DNA of 64,000 bases from contig NZ_NFUT01000001.1 of assembly GCF_002127215.1 (NCBI RefSeq), positions 434,001 to 498,000 of the forward strand. Direction: 5' to 3'. Position numbers and translations under genes: made by a program. Of the stretch, positions 55,874 to 63,198 are shown piece by piece (position 1 is the first letter of the stretch; each line of letters starts with the position of its first letter). Below the pieces are notes generated by a model, which did not search any database, was not told the DNA's origin, and saw only the letters and a list, made by a program, of their open reading frames with translations. The stretch is from Hydrogenophaga sp. IBVHS2. Its GTDB lineage: Bacteria > Pseudomonadota > Gammaproteobacteria > Burkholderiales > Burkholderiaceae_C.

Positions 55874-56509
55874 ATGCATACCCCGTACCGATTCTTTCGC
55901 GCCGGCCTGGCGATCGGCCTGCTGGCCCTGCTGCAGGGCTGCGCCTTGACCTGGATCCGCCATGCCGCCCCGCAGGACGCGTCCACGCCCGAGTACACCG
56001 TGGTGGCCGGGCGGATGAACTACATCGTCGACGGCGAGCTCATGGCGCCTTACGGCAGCGCGCCGCGCTGGGGCCCCCCGAACCTGATCGCCCTGCGCAT
56101 GGAGGACGGCAACCCGTTCGTGTTTCCGCAGGTCGACGAGGTCACCGGTGCGTTCCGGCTCAAGGTGCCGCCAGGGGCCTATGTGGTGACCCAGATCGGC
56201 CCGCCCATCCAGCCCGACCGGCACACCACCTGGCCGCGCCTGGTGCTGTGCGTGCCCGCCACCCAGGGGGAGGCGTTGCACGTGGGCCACCTGCAGCTGC
56301 TGGGCACCCGCTACCGCGAGACCTACACGCTGAGCACCGGCACCGAGCGGGTGTCGCAAGGGGTGCGCTACCGCTTCGCGGTGGTGGACGAGGGCGGCGA
56401 CGGTCGCCGCTCGCTCTTTCGCGAGCTGCCCGACCTGCCGATCGGCCAGCGCCTGCAGGAACGGTGGCAACAGGACAAGGCCGGGCTCATCCGCCAGATC
56501 TGCGGCTGA
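55874..56509 (+). CDS. predicted lipoprotein
   Basis: I do not recognise this 211-residue protein. The signal MHTPYRFFRAGLAIGLLALL is followed by QGC, giving an LQGC lipobox. The mature part is beta-rich with VVAGRMNYIVDGELMAPYG and FRLKVPPGAYVVTQIGPPIQ, like small carboxypeptidase-regulatory-type folds, and a C-terminal helix. An ATG three codons upstream (55865) is possible, but GAGAAT seven bases before 55874 fits the short-leader pattern seen at other genes here. Confidence 0.75.
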   Translation: MHTPYRFFRAGLAIGLLALLQGCALTWIRHAAPQDASTPEYTVVAGRMNYIVDGELMAPYGSAPRWGPPNLIALRMEDGNPFVFPQVDEVTGAFRLKVPPGAYVVTQIGPPIQPDRHTTWPRLVLCVPATQGEALHVGHLQLLGTRYRETYTLSTGTERVSQGVRYRFAVVDEGGDGRRSLFRELPDLPIGQRLQERWQQDKAGLIRQICG

Positions 56510-56539
56510 CCGGCCGGGCCGGGTTGCGACAATCGGCCC

Positions 56540-57283
56540 ATGACCCACGCCGTCGCCCGCCTGCGCCAGACCCGTCTGGCCGCCAGCACCAAACCCTTCA
56601 ACGCCCGTGGCTCCAGCCTGGTTCGCTGCGACGGATGCCGCCTGCCGGCCAGTCATTGCGTCTGTGAGTGGCGACCCAGCGTGCCCACCCGCGCCGGCAT
56701 GTGCCTGCTCATGGGCGACATCGAATCCCTCAAGCCCAGCAACACCGGCTGGCTGATCGCTGACGTGGTGCCCGACACCTTCGCCTTCGGCTGGTCGCGC
56801 ACCCAGCCCGACCCCGGCTTCGTGGCCCTGCTGGCCGACCCGGCCTGGCAGCCGGTGGTGGTGTTCCCCGGCGACCTGGTGGAACCCGAGCGGGTGGTGG
56901 GCGACCTCTCGGGCCTGGCCCCGGTGCCGTCGCCGGGCGCACCCGCCACCGGCCCGCGACCGCTGTTCGTGCTGCTCGACGGCACCTGGACCGAGGCCCG
57001 CAAGATGTTCCGCAAGAGCCCGCACCTGCAGACCCTGCCGGTGCTCAGCCTGGACCCCGGCCACGCCTCCACCTACCGGCTGCGGCGCTCGCAGTTCGAC
57101 CACCATTTCTGCACCGCCGAGGTGGCCGCCATGTGCCTGCACATGGCCGGTGACGAAGCGGCGGCCTCGGCCCTGTCGGCCTGGCTGCAGGTGTTCAGCC
57201 ACCACTACCTGCGCTGCCGCCAGAACCAGCCGCCGGACACCGGCAGCGAAGCGCACGCGCAGCTCGGCCATGCCCCCGTCTGA
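56540..57283 (+). CDS. DTW-domain tRNA-uridine aminocarboxypropyltransferase
   Basis: This 247-residue enzyme is related to E. coli TapT (YfiP), which makes acp3U in tRNA. The N-terminal cysteine cluster CDGCRLPASHCVC probably binds zinc. FVLLDGTWTEARKMFRKSPH is the DTW motif region, and RRSQFDHHFCTAEVAAM follows. GACAAT six bases before the ATG with no ribosome-binding site suggests a very short leader. It overlaps pcp by 14 bp. Confidence 0.9.
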   Translation: MTHAVARLRQTRLAASTKPFNARGSSLVRCDGCRLPASHCVCEWRPSVPTRAGMCLLMGDIESLKPSNTGWLIADVVPDTFAFGWSRTQPDPGFVALLADPAWQPVVVFPGDLVEPERVVGDLSGLAPVPSPGAPATGPRPLFVLLDGTWTEARKMFRKSPHLQTLPVLSLDPGHASTYRLRRSQFDHHFCTAEVAAMCLHMAGDEAAASALSAWLQVFSHHYLRCRQNQPPDTGSEAHAQLGHAPV

Positions 57284-57935
57284 TCTGCCCACCGTCCTGC
57301 TGACCGGGTTCGACCCTTTCGGCGGCGCCACCCGCAACCCCAGCAGCGAGGCGGTGCAGGCCCTGCACGGCGCCACGCTGGCCGGTCACCGGGTGCAGGC
57401 GCGGGAGCTGCCCACCGTGTTCGGCGATGCCTGGCAGGTGCTGCACGCCGCGCTGCGGCAGCACCGCCCCGCGCTGGTGGTGTGCGTGGGCCAGGCCGGC
57501 GGCCGCCAGGGCCTGCACATCGAACGCGTGGCGATCAACCTGGACGACGCCAGCATCCCCGACAACGCCGGCCAGCAGCCGCGCGACCGCCCCATCGAAC
57601 CCGGCGCCCCCGCCGCGTACTTCAGCAGCCTGCCGCTGCAGGCCGTGGTGGCCGAACTGCGCGCACAAGGCCTGCCGGCCGAAGTGTCCAACAGCGCCGG
57701 CACCTTCGTGTGCAACCACGTGCTCTACCGGTTGATGCACGCCCTGGCCACCGACCCCGAATGGCGCGGCACCCGTGGCGGCTTCGTGCACGTGCCGTGG
57801 CTGCCGGAGCAGGGGAGCCCCAGCCTGGACCTGGGGGGTGTGGTGCGGGGGCTGCGGGTGGTGGTGGAGGTCAGCACCGGCGCCATCGGCATGCACAGGG
57901 GCCCGGTTGAACACACAGCCTCGTTGCCGTCCTGA
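57270..57935 (+). CDS. pcp: pyroglutamyl-peptidase I
   Basis: This 221-residue cytoplasmic cysteine peptidase removes N-terminal pyroglutamate. The fold marker is VLLTGFDPFGGATRNPSSEA. The catalytic Glu is in GGRQGLHIERVAIN, Cys in NSAGTFVCNHVLYRLM and His in GGFVHVPWLPEQG. All three catalytic residues are present. It starts inside the end of the DTW gene and converges with the toxin gene. Confidence 0.94.
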   Translation: MPPSDLPTVLLTGFDPFGGATRNPSSEAVQALHGATLAGHRVQARELPTVFGDAWQVLHAALRQHRPALVVCVGQAGGRQGLHIERVAINLDDASIPDNAGQQPRDRPIEPGAPAAYFSSLPLQAVVAELRAQGLPAEVSNSAGTFVCNHVLYRLMHALATDPEWRGTRGGFVHVPWLPEQGSPSLDLGGVVRGLRVVVEVSTGAIGMHRGPVEHTASLPS

Positions 57936-57947
57936 ACAGACCACCCC

Positions 57948-58658
57948 TCAGTCGGTCTTCAACACCCGGCGCAAGGCCCGGATCTTCTGCCAGACCAACG
58001 CCTTCGGCTGGGTCATGGCCATGACCTGCATGCACCGCTCCAGCCAGCCCGGGCGCTCCTGCAGCCGGTCGATCGCCTTGGCCAGATCGCGTGCCACCGC
58101 CGGCCCGTACGCCTCGGTGGCCTTGGTCAGTGCGGCGCGCAGCGCAGGCAGGCGCAGGTCCATCATGGCGAGGTCGATCACATCACGGCTGAACACGCCA
58201 TCGTCGGCCTGGCGGTCGGCGTTGGCCAGCAGCTTGGACGTGGCCAGGTCCAGCGGGGTCAGCGTGCTGATGCCACACACCACATCGGCAGGCCCTGGCG
58301 CCTCCAGGGTGATGCGTGCCTCGCGGACGATCTCAAACTTGATCGCCTGACTGTCCATCAGCACCACCGTGCGCACGCCGTACTGGTCGGCCCGCACCTC
58401 GCGCTGCTGCATCAGGGGCTGTGCTCCCGGTCGCACCAACGCGTTGATGCCCGCAGGCCCCGTGACCAGCCCGCGCAGCTCCCGGTAGCCTGTGGCGTCG
58501 GCCACCAGAAAGTCCATGTCCAGCGACTCGCGGTACTCACCGTGGCGCAGGGCGATGCAGGTGCCTCCGCCGAACAGGCAGCTGTACCTGCGCAAGGCGT
58601 CGCCATCCAGCGCACCCAGCACATGCGCGATGCGTTGGTGGTGCGGGCGTTCAAACAT
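57948..58658 (-). CDS. nucleotidyltransferase toxin, AbiEii/AbiGii family
   Basis: This 236-residue protein shows the nucleotidyltransferase pattern FGGGTCIALRHGEYRESLDM followed by DFLVADATG. The GG and D(M)D residues match the AbiEii/DUF1814 active site, with ISTLTPLDLATSKLLANADR and a helical C-terminus. Known relatives block translation by modifying tRNA. It overlaps the antitoxin gene by 8 bp and is transcribed second, as expected for a type IV-like AbiE or related pair. The target here is unknown. Confidence 0.85.
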   Translation of the reverse strand: MFERPHHQRIAHVLGALDGDALRRYSCLFGGGTCIALRHGEYRESLDMDFLVADATGYRELRGLVTGPAGINALVRPGAQPLMQQREVRADQYGVRTVVLMDSQAIKFEIVREARITLEAPGPADVVCGISTLTPLDLATSKLLANADRQADDGVFSRDVIDLAMMDLRLPALRAALTKATEAYGPAVARDLAKAIDRLQERPGWLERCMQVMAMTQPKALVWQKIRALRRVLKTD

Positions 58659-59166
58659 CGGGCCTGTCCATGACCGCAGTGCCGCCCAGCCCGGCCCGCA
58701 AGGCCTGCAACAGCGCCTGTTCGGCGGGCGTCATCGCGGCCGTATCCAGATGGCGCGCATTGCGCTCATAGATGCCCAGCGCCTCCAGGGGCGTGAGCGT
58801 GTCGGTGCCGTGCACCTGCCAGGCCAGCGCCTGGAGCTGCGGATAGCCGGCCAGGCGCACGCGGACGGGTATCCACTGCGACAGGTCCGCTTCGGGGATA
58901 TCACCTTCACGCATGGCGGTGGTGTCATCGGCATCGAGAGCCACCAGCGACAGGCCCAGCACCGCCATGGCATTGGCCCAGGCGCCCGCTGCCACCGAAG
59001 CCTCGCCCTTCTCGATGCGGTGCAGCGTCACCCGCGACATCCCGGCGGCCTCGGCGGCCGCCGTGCTGCTCACCTTCAGCGCCTTGCGGCGGGCGCGAAG
59101 TTGTGCCCCCAGGGCTTGCAGCTGGGCGGCACTGTGCGTGAGAGTGAGGGGAGTTCTTGCTGGCAT
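58651..59166 (-). CDS. XRE-type helix-turn-helix antitoxin/regulator
   Basis: This 171-residue protein has an N-terminal Cro/C1 HTH (LGAQLRARRKALKVSSTAAA then GMSRVTLHRIEKGEASVAAG, about 20-60). Its C-terminal half is helical and ends in DRPDV. It is the promoter-proximal partner of the nucleotidyltransferase and very probably represses the operon through the palindrome directly upstream. No ribosome-binding site is evident. The ATG lies only about 10 bases after the best -10 sequence. Confidence 0.87.
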   Translation of the reverse strand: MPARTPLTLTHSAAQLQALGAQLRARRKALKVSSTAAAEAAGMSRVTLHRIEKGEASVAAGAWANAMAVLGLSLVALDADDTTAMREGDIPEADLSQWIPVRVRLAGYPQLQALAWQVHGTDTLTPLEALGIYERNARHLDTAAMTPAEQALLQALRAGLGGTAVMDRPDV

Positions 59167-59167
59167 T

Positions 59168-59215
59168 TGTTTCTCATTTTGATCATTTATTGATTAATGT
59201 CAATTTTGAGAAACA
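59168..59215 (-). promoter_or_regulatory. AT-rich promoter and palindromic operator of the toxin-antitoxin operon
   Basis: Perfect 9-bp arms TGTTTCTCA (59168-59176) and TGAGAAACA (59207-59215) flank an AT-rich centre. On the leftward strand TTGACA (complement of 59198-59203) is followed after 16 bases by CAAAAT (complement of 59176-59181). Both hexamers lie within the palindrome, so a bound repressor would cover the promoter. The predicted start of transcription is within a few bases of the antitoxin ATG. Confidence 0.7.
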
Positions 59216-59277
59216 GATAAATGCCTGGAAGTTGGCGCGGCTCTGTGCTCCTTGCCGCTTCATGCGCGCTGTGCGCG

Positions 59278-61131
59278 TCACTTCCCCCAGGAATCCTTCA
59301 ATCCCGTCACCCGGTTGAACACCACTTTCCCCCCCACCCCGTGATCCACCCGATCCGCCACGAAGTACCCGTGCCGCTCGAACTGGAACTTCTGGTCCGG
59401 CTTCGCGGCGGCCAGTGACGGTTCCACATAGGCGGTCACCACCTTCAGGCTGTCGGGGTTGAGGGCGTCCAGGAAGTTCTTGCCACCGGCGTCGGGTTGG
59501 GGGTCGGTGAACAAGCGGTCATACAGGCGCACTTCGGCGCTCACGCCGTCGGCCACGCCCACCCAGGTGATGGCGGCCTTGGCCTTGACGCTGTCGGCGC
59601 CGGGGGTGCCGCTCTTGGTGCCGGGGATCACCTTGGCGTGCACTTCGGTCACCTGGCCCGCCGCATCCTTGGCGCAGCCGGTGCACTCGATCACATAGCC
59701 GCCCTTCAGGCGCACCACATTGCCGGGGAACAGGCGCTTGTAGCCCTTGGGCGGCACTTCTTCAAAGTCCTCGCGCTCGATCCACACGGCTTTGCCGATC
59801 TGGAACACGCGGTCGGGCGGGGGCGTCTGGCCTTCGGCAATGGCCGAGTGGGGCAGGGCGGGCTGGGTGCAGGGCTCGGTGTAGGCGTCCGACCCGAACA
59901 CCTCGGCCCAGTTGGTCAGCACCAGCTTGACCGGGTCGAGCACGGCCATGCCGCGGTGGGCCTTGTTCTCCAGGTCTTCGCGCAGGCAGCCGTCGAGGGT
60001 GCTGTAGTCGATCCAGCTGTCGCTCTTGGTCACGCCGATGCGTTCGGCAAACAGCTGGATGGCTTCGGGCGTGTAGCCGCGGCGGCGCAGGCCGACGATG
60101 GTGGGCATGCGCGGGTCGTCCCAGCCGCTCACCTTGTGCTCGTTCACCAGCTGGGCCAGCTTGCGCTTGCTGGTGATCACATAGGTGAGGTTGAGGCGCG
60201 CAAATTCGTACTGGCGCGGCGGCGGGGCCTGCAGCAGGCCGCATTCGGTCAGGCGTTCCAGCAGCCAGTCGTAGAAGGGGCGCTGGTCTTCAAACTCCAG
60301 CGTGCAGATGCTGTGGGTGATCTGTTCCAGCGCGTCCTCGATGGGGTGCGCAAAGGTGTACATGGGGTAGATGCACCAGGCATCGCCCGTGTTGTGGTGG
60401 GTGGCACGGCGGATGCGGTAGATGGCCGGGTCGCGCAGGTTGATGTTGGGCGACTGCATGCTGATCTTCGCGCGCAGCACGGCGGCACCGTCGGCCAGTT
60501 TCCCGTCGCGCATCTCGCGGAAGCGGGCCAGGTTCTCTTCCGGGGTGCGGCTGCGGAACGGGCTGTCCACGCCGGGCTTGTTGAAGTCGCCCCGGTTGAT
60601 GCGCATTTCTTCAGCGGTCTGTTCGTCCACATAGGCGTGGCCGGCGGTGATCAGCGCTTCCGCCGCGCGGTACATGAAGTCGAAGTAGTTCGACGCGTAG
60701 TACAGGTGGCTCTCTTGTTGGCCGTTGAAGCTGGACTCCCAGTTGAAGCCCAGCCACTGCACCGCGTCCAGGATGGAGTCGACGTATTCCTGCTCTTCCT
60801 TCTCGGGGTTGGTGTCGTCGAAGCGCATGTGGCACACGCCGCCGTAGTCGCGCGCCAGACCAAAGTTCAGGCAGATGCTCTTGGCATGGCCCACGTGCAG
60901 GTAGCCATTGGGCTCGGGCGGGAAGCGGGTGCGGATGCGGGCGGGGTCGGGCTCGCCGGTGGCGTGGTGGGCGGCATCGCCGGGTCCACCGCCCCAGCGG
61001 CGGCTGGCGTAGGTGCCGTGCTCCAGGTCCTTCTCGATGATCTGGCGCAGGAAGTTGCTGACCTTGTGTTCGCCATCAGGGCTGGCGGCGGGGGTGGAGG
61101 CGGTGTTGTTCGGGTGCGGGGTGGAGCTCAT
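59278..61131 (-). CDS. glnS: glutamine-tRNA ligase
   Basis: This 617-residue class I synthetase charges tRNA-Gln. It has RFPPEPNGYLHVGHAKSI (HIGH region), FDDTNPEKEEQEYVDSI, LVNEHKVSGWDDPRMPTI and the KMSKS-like VITSKRKLAQ. The anticodon-binding C-terminal barrels contain FPGNVVRLKGGYVIECTGC. The N-terminal 40 residues include a polar extension. It is longer than E. coli GlnS by about 60 residues, as in other betaproteobacteria. Confidence 0.97.
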   Translation of the reverse strand: MSSTPHPNNTASTPAASPDGEHKVSNFLRQIIEKDLEHGTYASRRWGGGPGDAAHHATGEPDPARIRTRFPPEPNGYLHVGHAKSICLNFGLARDYGGVCHMRFDDTNPEKEEQEYVDSILDAVQWLGFNWESSFNGQQESHLYYASNYFDFMYRAAEALITAGHAYVDEQTAEEMRINRGDFNKPGVDSPFRSRTPEENLARFREMRDGKLADGAAVLRAKISMQSPNINLRDPAIYRIRRATHHNTGDAWCIYPMYTFAHPIEDALEQITHSICTLEFEDQRPFYDWLLERLTECGLLQAPPPRQYEFARLNLTYVITSKRKLAQLVNEHKVSGWDDPRMPTIVGLRRRGYTPEAIQLFAERIGVTKSDSWIDYSTLDGCLREDLENKAHRGMAVLDPVKLVLTNWAEVFGSDAYTEPCTQPALPHSAIAEGQTPPPDRVFQIGKAVWIEREDFEEVPPKGYKRLFPGNVVRLKGGYVIECTGCAKDAAGQVTEVHAKVIPGTKSGTPGADSVKAKAAITWVGVADGVSAEVRLYDRLFTDPQPDAGGKNFLDALNPDSLKVVTAYVEPSLAAAKPDQKFQFERHGYFVADRVDHGVGGKVVFNRVTGLKDSWGK

Positions 61132-61171
61132 CCGGCCATTCTAGGCACCCGCGTGGCCCCGCATGCCCTGC

Positions 61172-61501
61172 TCAGATGCTGCCCAGCGTGATCAGCTGCA
61201 GCACATCGGGCTGCATGAGTTCTTCCAGCGCCGGGTCGGGGCGATGGAGCCAGGCAGCGGCCAGCACCACGGCCAGGGCCAGCGCCCCGGCAGCCCAGCC
61301 GGCCCGGCGCAGGCGCTGGCCCTGTGCGCCATGGCCCGGGCCACCGGCGGTGGCCGCCTGCAGGGCCAGCTGACCGGCGTGACGCTGCGCCCACTGGGCC
61401 ATGACCCTCTCCTGCAGGGCCTGGGTGCTGGCATGGTCGGGCGGGTTCTGGTGCAGGCTGTCCTGCAGGGCGCGCTGCAGGTCGGTGTCGGACGGGTTCA
61501 T
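61172..61501 (-). CDS. DUF3619-like membrane protein, probable anti-sigma factor
   Basis: This 109-residue protein has a cytoplasmic N-terminus (about 1-68), one transmembrane helix (GWAAGALALAVVLAAAWL, about 70-87) and a short periplasmic tail. Length and topology fit the DUF3619 family often found behind ECF sigma genes. It overlaps the sigma gene by 4 bp and is therefore the prime candidate to hold the sigma factor at the membrane. No zinc-binding anti-sigma motif (HxxxCxxC) is visible. Confidence 0.78.
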   Translation of the reverse strand: MNPSDTDLQRALQDSLHQNPPDHASTQALQERVMAQWAQRHAGQLALQAATAGGPGHGAQGQRLRRAGWAAGALALAVVLAAAWLHRPDPALEELMQPDVLQLITLGSI

Positions 61502-62166
61502 GCGGTGCCTCCGGGGGTGAGGGCGCTGCGCAGCTGGCGCTTGGCCCGGTGCAGCAACTGGTGGGCGGCGTTGGCCTCGATGCCCAGGGCCTGGCCGATG
61601 GCAGCGGCATCGGCGTCGGCATAGGCCCACAGGGCCAGCGCCAGGCGCTGGCGCGGGGGCAGGGCGGTCAGGGCCGCGTGCAGCTGGTGGTGCTGCCGGG
61701 CGTCGTCCAGGGGCTCTTGGGCCATCAAGGCGCCGGTCTGCTGCTCCTGCAGGGTCTGGAGTTCGTCCGGGTCGGTGGCCCATTCGCGCTGGCGGCTCAG
61801 AACGCTGCGGCAGCGGTTGAGCACGATGGTGTGAAAGTAGGTGCCGATCCGGGCCGAAGTCTGGTCGTCCGGCCGGGCGCTCCACAGGCGCAGAAAGCTG
61901 TCCTGCACCACGTCTTCGGCGTCTTCGGGGCGGCCCAGCACCTGCCGCGCCAGGGCCAGGGCGGGCGGCGTCAGGCGGGCCACCAGGGCGCGGGCGCTGG
62001 CCGGGTCGCCGCCGGTGGCGGCCCGCCATTCGGCCCAGCCGTCGGCGGTGGGACTGAGGGCGCGGCGGGCGCGGTGCAGCAGGCCGGCCATGGCGGTCAG
62101 CAGGCGGCCAGCCTGCACGTGGGGCGCCGGAGCGAGGGCGGGCGGGTGTTCGGTGGCGGTGTTCAT
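61498..62166 (-). CDS. ECF-type RNA polymerase sigma factor
   Basis: This 222-residue sigma-70 family factor of the extracytoplasmic type has region 2 at about 70-125 (LARQVLGRPEDAEDVVQDSF, then LRLWSARPDDQTSARIGTYF) and region 4 at about 165-215 (LPPRQRLALALWAYADADAA, then IGQALGIEANAAHQLLHRAK). No region 1 or 3 is present. It lies in an operon between DUF3106 and DUF3619 genes with 4-bp overlaps on both sides, and probably recognises the paired promoter motifs at 62653-62761. Confidence 0.92.
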   Translation of the reverse strand: MNTATEHPPALAPAPHVQAGRLLTAMAGLLHRARRALSPTADGWAEWRAATGGDPASARALVARLTPPALALARQVLGRPEDAEDVVQDSFLRLWSARPDDQTSARIGTYFHTIVLNRCRSVLSRQREWATDPDELQTLQEQQTGALMAQEPLDDARQHHQLHAALTALPPRQRLALALWAYADADAAAIGQALGIEANAAHQLLHRAKRQLRSALTPGGTA

Positions 62167-62648
62167 CGCAGCGGCAGTTTCTCGCGCAGGGCGGCGCGTT
62201 CTTCGGGGGACATGGTCTCCAGCAACGCGCGGCGCTGGCGCAGCATTTCGCGGCGCTCGGCCGGACTCATGGACTCCACCTGCCGCCGCCGCTCGGCCGC
62301 CAGTGCCTGGCGCTGTGCGGGGCTGAGCTGGTCCCACTGGGCGCGGGCATCGCCGATCAGGGCCTGGCGCTGTTCCGGGCTGAGGTTCTGCAGCCGCTGG
62401 CGCAGCTCGCGCCGGAAAGCCTGGCGCTGCTCGGGGCTGGCGTTCTGCAGCTGGCGGCGGATGGCCTCGCGCTGGGCGGCCTGTTCGGCCGGGCTCAGGC
62501 GCGACCAGGCTTGCGGGTCGGGCACGGCCGGGGTCTGGGCCCGGGCCGTCGGGTGGACGGACGCCACAGTGGCTGCAGCGGCCAGCAGCAGCGCGGCCCG
62601 CCAGCGCCGGGCGCGGGCGCGTGCAGGGGGGATGACGGTTCTTTGCAT
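62163..62648 (-). CDS. exported DUF3106 protein with SPEQR-type repeats
   Basis: This 161-residue protein has a signal peptide (LLLAAAATVASVHPTARA). A helical, Arg/Gln-rich mature chain follows, built on repeated (L/M/A)SP(A/E)(E/Q)(Q/R) units: RLSPAEQ, NASPEQR, NLSPEQR, QLSPAQR, SMSPAER and TMSPEER. Such repeats resemble periplasmic Spy/CpxP/ZraP-like chaperones loosely. As first gene of the sigma operon it may sense or buffer an envelope stress, by inference. Confidence 0.85.
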   Translation of the reverse strand: MQRTVIPPARARARRWRAALLLAAAATVASVHPTARAQTPAVPDPQAWSRLSPAEQAAQREAIRRQLQNASPEQRQAFRRELRQRLQNLSPEQRQALIGDARAQWDQLSPAQRQALAAERRRQVESMSPAERREMLRQRRALLETMSPEERAALREKLPLR

Positions 62649-62652
62649 GACG

Positions 62653-62683
62653 CTGAAACCCGGCTGGGCGCCGTCTCTTACGC
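62653..62683 (+). promoter_or_regulatory. predicted ECF-sigma promoter, rightward
   Basis: CTGAAACC (62653-62660) is followed after 16 bases by CTTACGC (62677-62683), the arrangement of a -35/-10 pair for an ECF sigma factor. It would start transcription near 62690 toward the secreted-protein gene at 62827. The same two words recur on the opposite strand in front of the sigma operon. Confidence 0.65.
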
Positions 62684-62729
62684 GCCGGTCGGCAAAACCC
62701 GGCCGCCGGCCGGGGCATGGGCCGGCGCA

Positions 62730-62761
62730 GCGTAAGTGCGCCCTGTGTGCGGCGGTTTCAG
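62730..62761 (-). promoter_or_regulatory. predicted ECF-sigma promoter, leftward
   Basis: On the leftward strand CTGAAACC (complement of 62754-62761) is followed after 17 bases by CTTACGC (complement of 62730-62736). It would start transcription near 62723 toward DUF3106, sigma and anti-sigma, giving autoregulation. The two promoters face each other, so their 5' regions overlap by roughly 30 bases. Confidence 0.65.
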
Positions 62762-62826
62762 TGCCAGCCCCGGCTGCGGGGTGCGTGCCGGGATGGTCCC
62801 GGCGCCATTCGATCTGAGGAGTTCCC

Positions 62827-63192
62827 ATGACCTTCCATGCTTCGTTTCGCCGTGCCCTTCCCCTGGCCCTGACGCTGGCACTGGCCGGCCTGGCCGCGCA
62901 GGCCCATGCCCAGGGCGGCTGGCAGGATGCCCAGGCCGACCGGGTGGATGCCCGCCAGGACCGGCAGGCCGACCGCATCCGCCAGGGCGTGGCCTCCGGC
63001 GAGCTGACCCGGCCCGAGACCGCCCGGCTGGTGGAACAACAGCGCCACATCCGCCGGCTGGAGCGCCGCACCGAGGCCGACGGCCAGGTGACCGCCCGGG
63101 AAGCCGCCCGGGTGGAGGCGGCCCAGGACCGTGCCAGCCGCCGCATCCACCATGCCAAGCACGACGGCCAGGCCCGCCCCCGGGCGCGCTGA
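62827..63192 (+). CDS. small exported protein with two internal repeats
   Basis: I do not recognise a characterised family for this 121-residue protein. A Sec signal (LALTLALAGLAAQAHA) is followed by a helical chain rich in Arg, Gln and Asp. Two similar units can be read: GELTRPETARLVEQQRHIRR and GQVTAREAARVEAAQDRASR. GAGGAG precedes the ATG. Its predicted ECF promoter links it to the neighbouring sigma operon, suggesting a role in the same periplasmic response. Confidence 0.78.
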   Translation: MTFHASFRRALPLALTLALAGLAAQAHAQGGWQDAQADRVDARQDRQADRIRQGVASGELTRPETARLVEQQRHIRRLERRTEADGQVTAREAARVEAAQDRASRRIHHAKHDGQARPRAR

Positions 63193-63198
63193 CCGGTC

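Noticed and set aside
55847-57376. Leftward open frame extending the DUF938 gene to more than 700 residues
   Set aside because: It is antisense to the DTW and lipoprotein genes, and the DUF938 start MHEDLPFSPAAERN at 55846 is clear.
59262-59280. CGCGC-TGT-GCGCG hairpin at the glnS 3' end as a terminator
   Set aside because: The short stem has no T-run on the transcribed strand, and chance hairpins of this kind are common at this GC content.
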